A stretch of 64,000 nt of DNA from Bromus sterilis. Its lineage: Eukaryota > Streptophyta > Magnoliopsida > Poales > Poaceae. The DNA is taken from NCBI GenBank assembly GCA_950022295.1, contig OX465595.1, positions 435,234,270 through 435,298,269 on the forward strand, written 5' to 3'. This document shows positions 35,091 to 47,099 of the stretch, in pieces. Both the position numbers and the translations under genes were made by a program. Below the pieces are notes generated by a model. The model did not search any database. It was given only the letters and a program-made list of their open reading frames with translations, and was not told the origin of the DNA. Within the stretch, counting starts at the first letter, position 1. Every line of letters starts with the position of its first letter.

Positions 35091-35881
35091 ACTGTGTATT
35101 GTCAATACGGGCACGACTCATTTGCCACTATCTCGCTCGTTACGGCACCCAACCAACGTCTTCCCCTCTCCCACTTAACCGCTTCCCGCAAAAGCCACGA
35201 ACCAACCAACCACCGTCATCCTCCTCCCGACGCCACCATTAAAATTCCTCCTGCTCCTCGCGCCTCCAGCTCGCCGCGCATCCTCGGCCTGCTGCTGCTT
35301 TCTCCCCCTTTGCGTCCACGCCTGCCCCACTCCTCGCCCAGTCCTAGTCCTAGTCCCCTTCACTTCCACGCCAAAATAGATTTTATATCCCTACATAATC
35401 TCCCCGGCGATTCGACACGCGGATATTTCTTACTTCTTCGAGTAGTTTTTCCATTTTCAATTGGATTTTATTGCTTGCTTCCTTCTTCCCCCCACGTCTC
35501 CTCCCCCTCTCGACGCGAGGCCGTGATCGGGATCGCGCGATCCCTCTGCTTCCATTTAGCTTGCCGGGTTCTTTGATCCGGCAGCCGGCGCCGCTCGAAA
35601 CCCGATCCTTTTTTTCTTACTGTAGCTCGGTTTCAAGTCGCCGCGACGGTCCGTCGGCGATTGGTGGCTTGTCCGTTTCCTTCATTTCGCGTCAAGGTCG
35701 GTTTTGGCTTCGCTGCCGGGAGTGGGTTGGTCAACACACGATCTGGGGATTTTTTACAGTCTGCTGATAATCCAAGCTCGCTTTTTTTTTGTGATCTCAG
35801 TTCGAGATTAAAATCGAGCTGGAGTAATCCGGGTTCCGAGCTCGCCGGAGTCGCCGAGTGGGTCCATTCATTCGGCCGTCG
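35091..35881 (+). promoter_or_regulatory. Promoter and 5' leader of the lipase gene
   Basis: Pyrimidine-rich, CCTCC-rich sequence typical of a cereal gene start. A 5'-UTR intron is plausible: donor CAAG|GTCGG near 35695 and acceptor after a nine-T run, GTGATCTCAG, near 35801. No ATG was noticed in the last 200 bases before the chosen start. Confidence 0.5.
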
Positions 35882-38800
35882 ATGGAGGAGTCCGGGGAGG
35901 CGAGCATCGGGCCCTTCAGGATCGGCCCGTCGACGCTCCTCGGCCGGGGCGCCGCGGTCCGGGTGCTCCTGCTCAACTCGCTCTGGCGCCTGCGGGCGCG
36001 CGCGCGCGCCGCGCTCTCTCGTGCGCGCGGGGCCGCGCTGCCGGTGGCGACGTCGTCCTGGCTCCACCTCAGGAACAACCACGGCGTCCTCCTCGCGGTC
36101 GTGCTCCTCGCGCTGCTCCTCAGGAAGCTCTCCGGGGCGCGCTCGCGGCTGGCGCTGGCGCGCCGGCGCAGGCTCTGCAAGAGCGCGATGCGGTACGCGG
36201 GGACGTACGAGGAGTGGGTGCGCGCCGCCAAGGTGCTCGACAGAATGTCCGAGCAGGTCAATGAGTCCGACTTCTACGACGTGGAGCTGATCGGGAGCAG
36301 GCTCGACGAGCTCCGGAGGCGGAGGGAGGACGGGTCTCTCCGCGACGTCGTGTTCTGCATGCGCGGCGATCTCGTCAGGAACTTGGGGAACATGTGTAAC
36401 CCTGAGTTACACAAAGGGAGGCTAGAGGTATTTTACATGATAGCACTGCTCGTTCTTTTCTGTTTCTGCTGTTTCAAATATATTTTGCATCAAGGTTGTG
36501 GTAAATACCTCAGTTTAGAAATTATAAGTATCAGCTTTCTCATTATTTTGACTCTGTTATCTAAATACACATATGTTGTTGGGTCATTGCACTTCACATT
36601 CTGAGTTACCTAAATACGCATTCGTTTATTCTTAGTTTCTATGCCGGGTTGAGATCCTCTCCTGTAATAGCACCATCTATGCCGAAGCCGTTTTCAAATG
36701 TTATACATGTGGTTCCTACATTCAAAGTTGGCTAGGTGTTTCTATGTTCCAAAGTATAACAAGGTTTATTACTGTTTTCAACTGAAGATTATGCACTGTA
36801 AAATGCTCAATTAACTATACTGTCTTCCATTTCTTAGTATCTATGCCAAAGGCGTTTTCAAATTTATATTTGTTTTGTATAAAAAAAGTTGGCTAATTGT
36901 TTCTATGTTATAAACGTATAACAATGTCTATTCTTGTTTTCAACTGAAACTTATTCATTGGCAAATGTTCAATTAACTATACTATCTTCCATTCTAGTTA
37001 CACGGTTAATCTACTGTGATGCAGGTGCCTAGGCTTATAAAAGATTTCATAGATGAGGTTTCGACTCAATTGAAAATGGTGTGTGAATCTGATACGGATG
37101 AGTTACTTTTGGAAGAGAAGCTTGCCTTTGTTCAGGAAACCAGACATGCCTTTGGAAGGACTGCACTACTCTTAAGTGGGGGTGCTTCACTGGGTTCCTT
37201 CCATGTAGGTGTAGTGAAAACTTTGGTTGAGCATAGGCTTCTGCCTCGGATAGTAGCAGGATCTAGCGTTGGTTCCATTATATGCTCAATTGTCGCTACC
37301 CGAACATGGCCTGAGATTGAGAGCTTCTTCATAGACTCATTACAGATTTTAAAGTTCTTTGATAGGATAGGTGGGATTTTTGCTGTGACGAAACGGGTTA
37401 TGACTTATGGTGCACTCCATGACATTAGCCAGATGCAAAGGCTTTTGAGGGATCTAACTAGTAACTTAACCTTTCAAGAGGCTTACGACATAACTGGCCG
37501 TGTTCTTGGGGTCACTGTTTGCTCTCCTAGAAAGAATGAGCCACCTCGCTGCCTCAACTACCTGACATCACCACATGTTGTCATTTGGAGTGCTGTAACT
37601 GCCTCTTGTGCGTTCCCGGGTCTCTTTGAAGCTCAGGAGTTGATGGCAAAGGATAGATTTGGCCACATAGTTCCCTTCCATGCGCCCTTTGCCACAGATC
37701 CAGAACAGGGTCCTGGAGCATCAAAGCGCCGGTGGAGGGACGGAAGTCTGGAGATGGATTTGCCAATGATGCAACTGAAGGAGCTGTTCAATGTAAATCA
37801 TTTCATTGTGAGCCAAACTAATCCTCACATCTCTCCACTCCTCCGAATGAAGGAGATCGTCAGAGTTTATGGAGGCCGCTTTGCCGGAAAGGTTTGTTTC
37901 TGAACTTCAGTTATGTCAGCTTCATTGTTTGTATGTAGTGTATCTTCGCAGTTCGCACACAGCCCTGTAGCTCTTTTACGAGTAATTTGGAAATTTTCTC
38001 CTGCTCTTGAATAGTAGTTCAGCATTTTTCCCACACAGCACACACGCACAAAAAAATGCTCACCAGTTCCCCACATGTTGCTGCACAATGCCTAACTGTC
38101 TACTAGATATATGCAATATCTGGCAGCATTGAAGGGCTAATGGTATGATGAGTTGCTGTTATTATTTGATGGGAGGACATCCAAACAATGCTCTGTAGCA
38201 AATACATCAGCACCTATTTTAGTTAAGAACTTTGTTATCGTGATTCCATGTATTCATTGGACACTAGACATTGCAATCTCTTGCAAAAATTCAATTCATA
38301 TACTGCTTGCATTACCAGGTCTAATTCTGCTCTAAATTGTATAGCTCGCACGTCTTGCTGAGATGGAGGTGAAATATCGTTGTAATCAAGTTCTGGAAAT
38401 TGGCCTCCCACTGGGAGGACTTGCAAAGTTGTTCGCTCAGGATTGGGAGGGTGATGTCACCATGGTTATGCCAGCAACAGTAGCTCAGGTACTTTTCTTA
38501 ATAAAATCTTCACATCTTGTATAGGTAATGTTGGTCCTTTGAGTTCAAACAGCCCACCTTATTGCGTCTTTCGAAACTGCAGTACTTGAAGATTATACAA
38601 AACCCGACATATCCGGAGCTCCAAATGGCTGCCAACCAGGGTCGCAGGTGCACATGGGAGAAGCTATCTGCGATCAGAGCAAACTGTGCAATTGAACTTG
38701 CATTGGACGAATCCATAGCAGCCCTCAACCACAAACGAAGGCTAAGAAGAAGCACTGCAAGGGCAGCAGCTTCTGCCCAGGGATATACCGACAACATTCG

Positions 38801-39581
38801 ACCCAAAACACCAAGGAGGGTGCCGTCATGGAGCTGCATCAGTCGAGAGAATTCTTCAGGATCTCTCTCAGAAGATCACTTCACAGCCGCCATTTCGACC
38901 AATCACCAAGGTACTATTCGAGTTGATGGCGCACCAAACATGCCTCATCATGTTCGTCAGATCTCACATGATGGAAGTGAGAGCGAATCAGAAACCATAG
39001 ACTTAAATTCATGGACCAGGAGTGGTGGCCCTCTGATGAGGACTTCATCATCTGACAAGTTCATCAGTTTTATCCAGAATCTCGAGATTGAGGCTGAGTT
39101 CGATAGGGTTCCTACAATAGATGGTGACAGTACAGCAATTTTGTCAGGACCCACAAATCCTAGAGATCCATATCCAACAAGTATTTCTAGATCTACTACA
39201 CCTGATGGTCCAGATAGATGCACAGAAGTTTCTGAAGCAGAGTCATACAACACCAGCAACGCACGCATCTCTGTGTCCGAAGGAGATATGCTGCAGCCTG
39301 AGAGGACTACCAATGGAATCCTACTTAATTTTGTCAGAAGAGGAGATCCAGTTGCTCGGCATAACGGCGATGCTGACGCGGCCGAAACCTCCTTACCGGA
39401 AGCATACGTGGACAGAACACATTCGGAATCGGGCGACGCCATCTCGGCTGCTTCTGATATCTCTGAAGATAATAAAGATGTGGCTGACTCGGACGATCCA
39501 TTGGTTTCTCATACAGATTTTGTAGCTTCGCCTCAACCCTCGGTTGACGATAACAAAGAAGACGCTAGGCCAGATTCTTAA
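35882..39581 (+). CDS. SDP1L: SDP1-type triacylglycerol lipase (patatin domain)
   Basis: Exons 35882-36427, 37025-37891, 38345-38488 and 38583-39581 join in phase with GT/AG borders to 851 residues. The family is the SUGAR-DEPENDENT1 lipase (about 825 in Arabidopsis), which starts breakdown of seed-oil triacylglycerol at oil bodies. Visible: hydrophobic segment at about 68-84, DUF3336 region (YAGTYEEWVRAAKVLD), oxyanion loop GGASLG (234-239), nucleophile elbow GSSVG with Ser263, and the dyad Asp in RDGSLE (Asp421). The Ser-rich C-terminal third is characteristic of SDP1 and SDP1-LIKE. I chose the ATG at 35882 because the in-frame sequence before it begins with GTG at 35858 and the N-terminus then reads MEESGEASIGPF. 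Whether it is the SDP1 or SDP1-LIKE orthologue cannot be decided by eye. No defects seen. Confidence 0.92.
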
Positions 39582-40154
39582 TGGTTTATTGCAGCAATGA
39601 TGTATAGGATAATATTGCAGTGTTTCTATTTAGAGAGGACTGGTAGTGACAGCCTATCTGTTGTGTGATATCATGTAATGATATTGATGATTCATTGACA
39701 AAAAGCCTCTGTTGGCATCCACATATAAATGAAAATTAGTGTTGGGTGTACCACAGGCTCTACCTGGTCAAGATTCTACTGAACTAAACACACATTATAG
39801 CAACTCTGGAAATCCATTTCTGTACACAAATTTCTTTCTAAAATAATCATACATGAATTGACAGGCTTCGAAATCAAATGTTGAAGCTCACTGGTTTCCT
39901 ATTTAGCAGATATATTGGCAGAGAAATCTTGATGAAACTCAAACTGGATGTTTTACAATCTCCTATCACATCTCACAAGCTCAACATAATAACATCGATA
40001 ACAATCAACGCTGTCCATAAGCACTAATATAAAATAACTATCCAATTTTACACATGATTACCCGCCTTATTGACATGCTTAACACAGGCACATACATCAG
40101 AATGGGACAGTACATCTGCAGACACCAGGTAACAAATGCAGCTAAAAACTTCAA
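39582..40154. other. Shared 3' intergenic of two convergent genes
   Basis: The 573 bases between the lipase stop and the dehydrogenase stop must hold both 3' UTRs. No repeat or third gene is visible. Confidence 0.6.
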
Positions 40155-41699
40155 CTAGTCCTCAAATGCTTTCAGATTGCCATTCACGGATGTGAAGCCA
40201 CCGTCGATCACGAGATTTAGCGCACTAACGTACCTTGCTTCGTCGCTCGCCAGGTAAAGCACTGCCTCAGCAACATCCTTAGGTAGCAGATCCACGCCTT
40301 TCAGGTTCGCTTCACTGCCAACAAAGGCCAGGAAGTCCCTCACTGCATCACCCTTCTGCTCTCCCTGGGGCAAATATGGCATGGAGAGCTTCGTGGGCAC
40401 GGCGTAGGGAGACACACAGTTCACCCGTATGCCGTGCCTCCCCAGCTCCAGGGCCACACTCTTGGTGAGACCAACAACGGCGTGCTTCGACGCGGTGTAC
40501 GCGTGAGGCCCCAGCCCTCCGATGACACTGGCAACGCTTGCCAACGACACGATGGAGCCCTTCTTGTTCGGGATCATGACGCGCGATGCGTGTTTCATCC
40601 CAAGAAGCATGCCATGCACGTTGATGTCGAACACCTTCTTGACTTGGGTGAAGTCAAGATCCCGGATATCTGTCACCTTATCGCCCGTAATGCCGGCATT
40701 GTTGACCATGATGTCAAGGGTGCCAAATTTCTCAGCCGCTGCATCAACTGCCCGGCTTATGTCTTCCTCAACCGTGACATCGCAGTGGACAAACAAGACA
40801 TCGGGGTCGCCTCCAAGGGACTCGCGGAGCTGCTGACCGGCTTCATCCTGGATATCTGCTATGCAAACCTTTGCGCCGTGCTGTCTGAAGAGGCGAACTA
40901 TGGCTTCTCCGATACCGGAAGCGCCACCGGTGACAAGCGCAACCTTTCCTTCCAACCTTTGACACAGAAAATCAAAGCAATCAAATTTACAGCAAGCAAA
41001 CATACGAATGATGATGGATTTAGTAGAGCAGAATTAATAATGGTGTTCAAAATCTTAGTCATGGCATGCATTAAAACTTTAGAAGACCATTAGCCAAGTA
41101 TTATCCACCTGAGCCCCTATTGCACATGCTTAGCTAACAAACTTTAAGCTTAATGCTTCTGCTCGACACTGTCAAAAGCAGCACAGCAAAAACACGGTCC
41201 TGATTATGTCTTTTCTTTGGCTGGTGTTTCAACATTCCATTTCTTGATGCTCTTGTTTTCTAACAGAGCATCAAGCCATCAAGGTGTATCCCTTCTGCAA
41301 TACGCAGCATGTCGTTTCCAGTATAGAAAATTAGAAATCTTACCCTATCTACCATGTGCAATATGCAACCTGAACTCTGAAGAAACATTTCAGTAAACGC
41401 ATTTCAGTATAGACATTTCAGTAAACGCATGCATACTCTTCTCAGTTCTGAAGCAAGGTAAAGAATCGATGCAGCCAGCCAAAGTCAACGTCATGGCGAC
41501 CTGCGCCATTGCAGGCAGGGGCGTCACACATCTAAAATAGCGCTGCTTCGCTTCGATCCGGTCAAGATCGAGCCCCTGCCGCGACAGATCATGGCGAAAC
41601 AGGGGAGGCGCCGGTGGGGAAGAGAGGAAGGAGCCGAGCAGAGACGTACCGCAGGGCTGAAGAAGAGGAGGAGGGGGAGCTGCAGCCGGCGGCCGACAT
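40155..41699 (-). CDS. ABA2: ABA2-like short-chain dehydrogenase (xanthoxin dehydrogenase-like)
   Basis: Two exons: 41699-41650 (MSAAGCSSPSSSSSAL plus two bases of Arg17) and 40956-40155, giving 283 residues. The short first exon was found from its ATG, the CG|GTACG donor and phase-2 join to GTTGGAAGG. The enzyme is a classical NAD-dependent SDR: TGGASGIG (26-33), NNAG (102-105), Ser157, Tyr170 and Lys174. It follows rice ABA2 very closely, including LEGKVALVTG and NLKGVDLLPKDVA. Arabidopsis ABA2 converts xanthoxin to abscisic aldehyde in the cytosol, an abscisic acid synthesis step. Other SDR110C enzymes (secoisolariciresinol or momilactone type) are related, so substrate is inferred. The gene is convergent with the lipase. 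Confidence 0.88.
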
Positions 41700-42022
41700 C
41701 GTCTCGGGAGTGGAGCTCCGGCTTCGTCGCCGGGCCGGGTGGTGCGTCGTGGGGAGAGAGAGGCAGGGTCAGAGCGTGAGAGCTCCACTGACAAATAATA
41801 GTAGTGGAGTGTGTGCTGTGACCTGTGAGATGCTGGCTGGGTTATGCGATGACCTAAATATGTGTTGTTGACTCAGGGAGAATTAATACACTACACGTGG
41901 CTTCACGTGAGCTCCTACTTGTGCGTTTCGGCAAACAGACCCTTCAGCTCCGTGTTTATTAAACATCAAGGCAACTGCAACGTGGATAACCTCACCAAAT
42001 ATTTGTGGACATATTCGAATGT
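41700..42022. promoter_or_regulatory. Upstream region of the ABA2-like gene
   Basis: The 5' leader (pyrimidine-rich on the minus strand, 41700-41790) and proximal promoter. No clear TATA box was found. A cluster of MITEs begins at about 42023. Confidence 0.45.
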
Positions 42023-42124
42023 ACTCCCTCCATTCTAAAATATAAGGTGTAATTATTTTTTCAAAAATCAAATATATGCATGTTTGATTTTTTTAGAAAA
42101 AAATATAAATATCTACAATATTAA
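42023..42124. mobile_element. Stowaway-type end, remnant
   Basis: TACTCCCTCCATTCTAAAAT at 42021-42040 is a Stowaway-type terminus. The matching other end was not found; the next MITE may have interrupted it. Confidence 0.5.
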
Positions 42125-42368
42125 GGGTATGTTTGGTTCCCAGCCACATTTTTCCAAGCCAAAGTTTAGTAGTTTGATATGTGTTTGGTTTTTGCCACAC
42201 TTTAGAATTGCCACACTTTACATTCTATATGGCTCATCTGTCATAGAGTAACGTTTTTTCCCAACTTTTGCCACACTTTGTGGCGTCCAATTTCTCAGCC
42301 ACACTTTGTGGCTGCCACACTTGCCAAACTTTGGCTTGGCTAAGTGTGACCATGAACCAAACATGCCC
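42125..42368. mobile_element. PIF/Harbinger-type MITE with TAA target duplication
   Basis: The 244-bp element starts GGGTATGTTTGGTTC and ends GAACCAAACATGCCC, a 15-bp inverted repeat with one mismatch. TAA flanks both sides (42122-42124, 42369-42371). The interior repeats GCCACACTTT words and is non-coding. Confidence 0.82.
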
Positions 42369-42492
42369 TAAATTTGTGTCATTAGATCCACCACGAAAAG
42401 TATTTTTATATTTTATTTATTTTGTATACAACTATGAGAATGAAGACAACTTAACTAAGAGCATCAAATGGCTGGCTCGTTTAAAATAAATA

Positions 42493-42586
42493 CCTCCTTT
42501 GTTTCAAAACAAGTATCTCAACTCTAAGTATAACTTTGTACTAAAGTTAGTACAAAGTTGATACACTTATTTCAGAATGAAATGAG
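42493..42586. mobile_element. Stowaway MITE (94 bp)
   Basis: Nearly one hairpin: GTTTCAAAACAAGTATCTCA..TTTGTACTAA pairs with TTAGTACAAA..ACACTTATTTCAGAATG. TA flanks both sides. The termini are degraded from the CTCCCTCCG consensus. Confidence 0.78.
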
Positions 42587-42711
42587 TAGTTGATAAGATC
42601 GAATGAAATTTATGTGAACCGGATGATATTTGTTAAATTTTGATTTAATACAACCAAATGATGGTTGAATCTGCGCCAACGAAGAGCAGGGGGTCTACAT
42701 GGTGGTCTTGG

Positions 42712-44488
42712 TGTTGGGAATGTGCCCTAGAGGCAAATAAAATATGTTTTATCGAGCATATTCCATTAGTTCATAATACGTTTGATACTATGCTATAACT
42801 GTATTAAACGGAAACATTAATACAGGTGTGGTATACAAACAACCAGGTCCCTAGTCAACCCTAGTATACTAGTCCATTGGGCGATTGATGATCAAGGTTT
42901 CCTGATCATGAGACAATGGCGTCTGTTGACAATGGCGTCGTATCATTGGATAATGATATGATGGACATACACCCACCAGAAGTGTTGCGATGTGATCAAG
43001 TCACATAGTTCGACATTGCGATAACTATAACGTAGTGACCAGATCCTTTGACCGTAATGATCATACGTAATTGTCATCTATGAGGAGACTTTGATTTGTA
43101 TCCCACCGCCTGACTGAAATATGCTGGCCATAACGGTGCACTTTGGGTATTCCGAAATAGATGGTTGATGAGTATGCAAATAGATCAAAGCGGGATTTGT
43201 CCATCCGTGTGACGGATAGGTACTCTGGGCCCACTCGGTGATATTGCATCATAAAGTTTGCAAACGTGTGACTAGGTCACGGAGTTGTAATATCACGGGA
43301 ACGAGTAAACTTGTTTGCTGAGAACGAGGACGAACTAGGTATAGTGGATACCAATGATCAAACCTCGGACAAGCAAAGTACCATAGGACAAAGGGAACAG
43401 GCACACGGTTAACGGATCCAACAGCGATTGAAGTTCATTCAATGGAAGCGCAGGGGCTATCAAGGATTGTAACCAGGTCCAATTGATTAGTCATTGATCA
43501 ATGAGAATTGTCTCGATCATGTTTGTTGTTTCCCGGACCGTAGGGTGTTACACTTAAGGGTACTCGACGCAGTAAGGATTGATTCAGGATCACCGGAGAG
43601 ATTGGAGAGAACACCGGAATTGTCCCGATGAAGGCCGGAAGTTGTTCCGGGTATTTTGAAAGGTTCAAAATATATTTACTAATATTTAATCTATGTTTTA
43701 TTATTTAATTATCTGAATTAAATATTAAAATATATTTAAATATAACTAAAATTAATTAAAAGGCATATGGGCCTCATAGGGCCCATTAGGGGGAGAGGGA
43801 GTCCTCCCCCATGGGCCATGGCGCCATGAGGGGGCCCACCCCCTTAATAGGTGCGCCACCCCCTCCCTTGGGATTAGTCCCACCCCGGAAGTGGAGGGGG
43901 GGTGGCACCCCTCCTTGGACTATATAAGGAGGGGTAGAGGTGCCCTTTTATTCATCATATTTTTGAGATAAGTTCTCATCTCTCTCTCCCTCCTTTCTCC
44001 TTCCTCGAGTGGACTCCCCTTGTTTGGAGTCTACACTTGGTTGGGGATTTCTCCACTATACGCACGCCGTCGTGCTGGAATCGGGATCCGAATCCATCTT
44101 CTTTCTGCTGCTCTACTGGTTCGGAGCCCGGAGGGACGTCGGGTATACTGTATGTGTATAATCCCGCGAGGCACTACACTTGTGGTGCTACTTCATCGTT
44201 GTGGTCGTATCGCGAGGTCTTCATCAGCAACGTTCCGACGGGGACGTAATACCGTCATCGATCTACAAGGATCGGGTGGCTGCAGGAGTCATCGTGGATC
44301 TGCGCGGCATCGGGGATTGCCGGTACGACTACACCAACCACGTTCATGCGGGAACGTTTCCCGCTTAACGGACTACATACTGGTATGTGATCTATTTCTG
44401 TCCGTTACTTGCATCGCCATAGCATAGGTCTTGGGTATGGGTCTCGTAGGTTATGAAAAATTTGTGTTTTCTGCCCCGAACCCCAACA
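42712..44488 (+). repeat. 5' LTR of Copia A
   Basis: 1777 bp. TATA box at 43919-43927 (CTATATAAG), preceded by a CCCC/GGGG-rich segment. It differs from the 3' LTR at scattered bases and has 14 bases (TCATAAAGTTTGCA, 43249-43262) that the 3' LTR lacks, bounded by TTGCA direct repeats. Confidence 0.93.
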
Positions 44489-44489
44489 G

Positions 44490-44502
44490 TGGTATCATGA
44501 GC
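44490..44502 (+). other. Primer-binding site of Copia A
   Basis: TGGTATCATGAGC, one base beyond the LTR. The usual initiator-Met site is TGGTATCAGAGC, so this copy has one extra T. Confidence 0.85.
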
Positions 44503-47099
44503 AAGGCTATGCGTAGATGTATTGTACAGATAGAACACATCTAGTATGTGGGCATCAATTCTCCAATTGTTACCCTCTCACGTGTACTCATTTAGCGTTG
44601 CGGCAATGTTTGATGAAGCGGCCCCCGACCGACCTTACGCGTTTACGCGAGACTGGTTCCACGCTTGACATATAGCTTGTACCATATAAAGTGTCTGCGG
44701 GGGTGTCTGTCTCTCTGCATTAGCGATGCGAAGATGTTTGCAACGGAGGTCCCCGACAGGGGTGTAATAGAGAAAATTGCGGGATTGGTGTTGTGGCTTG
44801 TTTTCGCAGGATAGAAAGCGGTTCTTTTCTCGAAACCCCTAGCAGCCACGTAAAACTTGCAAAAGATAAAGTAGAAAGGCGTTTTCAACTTTAATTTGCA
44901 TGTCGGGGGGAATCATAGCATGTATGATTTATACTATTGCATCCTGTTTTGCTAATATGTTAGATATACGACGGTAGCATAATAGGATGATCCCTCACTA
45001 ATCCAACAAAGTGTCCTTCCTTAGTGAAGCACCATCTGGAAAGTTCTTCATTATGGAGGCATCACGTGTCACACGGGTGTCAAACATTTTTACGTTCACA
45101 AGAGATGGGTGGAGCAAGCCTAGCATGTCCAGAAACATGGCCTTGCATACGCGGCATATACTCACTAAGGTTATTGTGGCGAGCCTGGCATGTGCAGACA
45201 TGGCCTCGGGACACAAGAGACCGAAAGGTCGAGCATGAGTCACATGGATGATGTGATTGGCATGATGGCCTACCTTGAACAACATACTGATGGTCGTGTC
45301 ACACGGTGGAGGTATGTTCTTCAAGGATCGTGTAATCACTTAGAACAAACTATGAGGGATGTTTGTCTGAGTGGGAGTTCCATAATTGTTTTTGAAACAT
45401 GAACTCCATATTATGAACTTAATCTTCATGTCTTAGCAAATATCATTGTAGATAACGTCATACCAATGTTTAGAACTATGGCTCTTTTAGTATGATAGAA
45501 CTTAAGGTAAATGGGTCTTACTTCATTGATGTGTACCAACACCATTAGAGACATACTCATTAGTAATGAATTGCTAAACATAATACGAAGAACTTCTAGG
45601 AGATACACCTGACAACTCCGTAATCAAGGAAGATGATGATGAGTATCGCACTCACCGTCACTTATGAATGACTGTCCAATACACCATAATTCATTTGATG
45701 GAATCTGAATTGTGAATGCATGTTAACCAACACGTATGACGTGATAGGTGAACTTGAAAGCACTTGGTCACAAATCAGAGTAATGGAATATGAGTATATG
45801 GACGGGGTTTCTTTCAACTATGGTGGAAGGAATAACCTGATGAGAAAGTCACTTGGAAAATGTATAAGATACATGGAACACCTTGTGTATAACTTGGACT
45901 ACTGAATGACTGGTTACTTTGTGATAACTGGGGAGTTGCATCCGCTTCCTCCCAGTTACAAAGACCATGTCTGGACTATGTCATGAAGGAGAATCGTTCA
46001 CCTGTCATGAGGTCATGGTTAAAGTTAAGAACTTTAAGAGTAGAACCAACGCAGGAATGGTCATTGACGGAGAAGGTATATTTGATATACGAATTATAAA
46101 TGTCTTTCCCACGAAACACTAATTGCGGTTGATTAAGTATTCGATGCTTGAACTTACTGCTTGAGAGTGACTTGGAAGGGATGAGGTGACAATGTGTGCT
46201 GACGGCAATCAAGATAGTTGATGGTCGACAACACTCTCCCTCTACATCTATCAATTGATTAATATATGAATAAATTTTATGATCGTTTGAATGTGGACTT
46301 TATTAGTGTGTCTTGCATCTTGCGAAGACAATTATTCATATTAGTGAGAAACAAGTCAGTTGTTCTCCTTTTATGAATGATATCTCTTATGGTCACATTA
46401 CGATTATGAATGAGTTATTCTTATATTGTTGATAGTTGTTTGATCATTTATAAGAAATATTGTAATGCCAAGAAATATCCAGGCTTAATAATGACACTAC
46501 AGTTTAAGTCATGAATGGTATGATGATGTCTTAAGATACTTGATCTCTTGACACATACAAACCATGTCTTTTAGGTGAGATGACTAAAACCTCGCATTCT
46601 GGTAAACGGAATGTGTACTGATTGTTGAGTATCATACATTGTGATGTATCGTATGTCAGCATGTGGTGAATTTCATTATTTCGTGAACTTCGTATGTGGA
46701 CTTAGATGAATATTTGTATTCACTAATGAAATATGAGTCTGAAATAATTTGATATGATCAAAAGGGATTTCAGAGTAAAGATGGATATTAAATTAACAAG
46801 AAAGACAAGTCTCTACGATTTGATCAAAGTGACAAATGTTTTGAGTTAGTCTTGGGCATAAAGACTTGTGTGAAAGTTGTTCCACAAATTGCAATGTCTT
46901 GAGACACTTCAATATGATTGACATGCCTGAACATTGTGATCATATTCTCTCGAAAAGTGTATGGTCTAAGTTATCTCTTACCAAGTTACGTTATTATTGT
47001 TTAGAGTTGTTAATTTAATATGCAAACACTCACTTCAGCATAGGGAACCATCTGAGTTCGTGGAAACCAACACTATATATGTCATGGTGTGTTGTGGTT

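Noticed and set aside
35858..35881. Earlier in-frame start for the lipase at 35858
   Set aside because: That codon is GTG; the first in-frame ATG is at 35882 and gives the expected N-terminus.
44020..44427. 135-codon frame repeated at 50507-50914
   Set aside because: It lies wholly inside the Copia A LTRs and is repeated because the LTRs are; not a gene.
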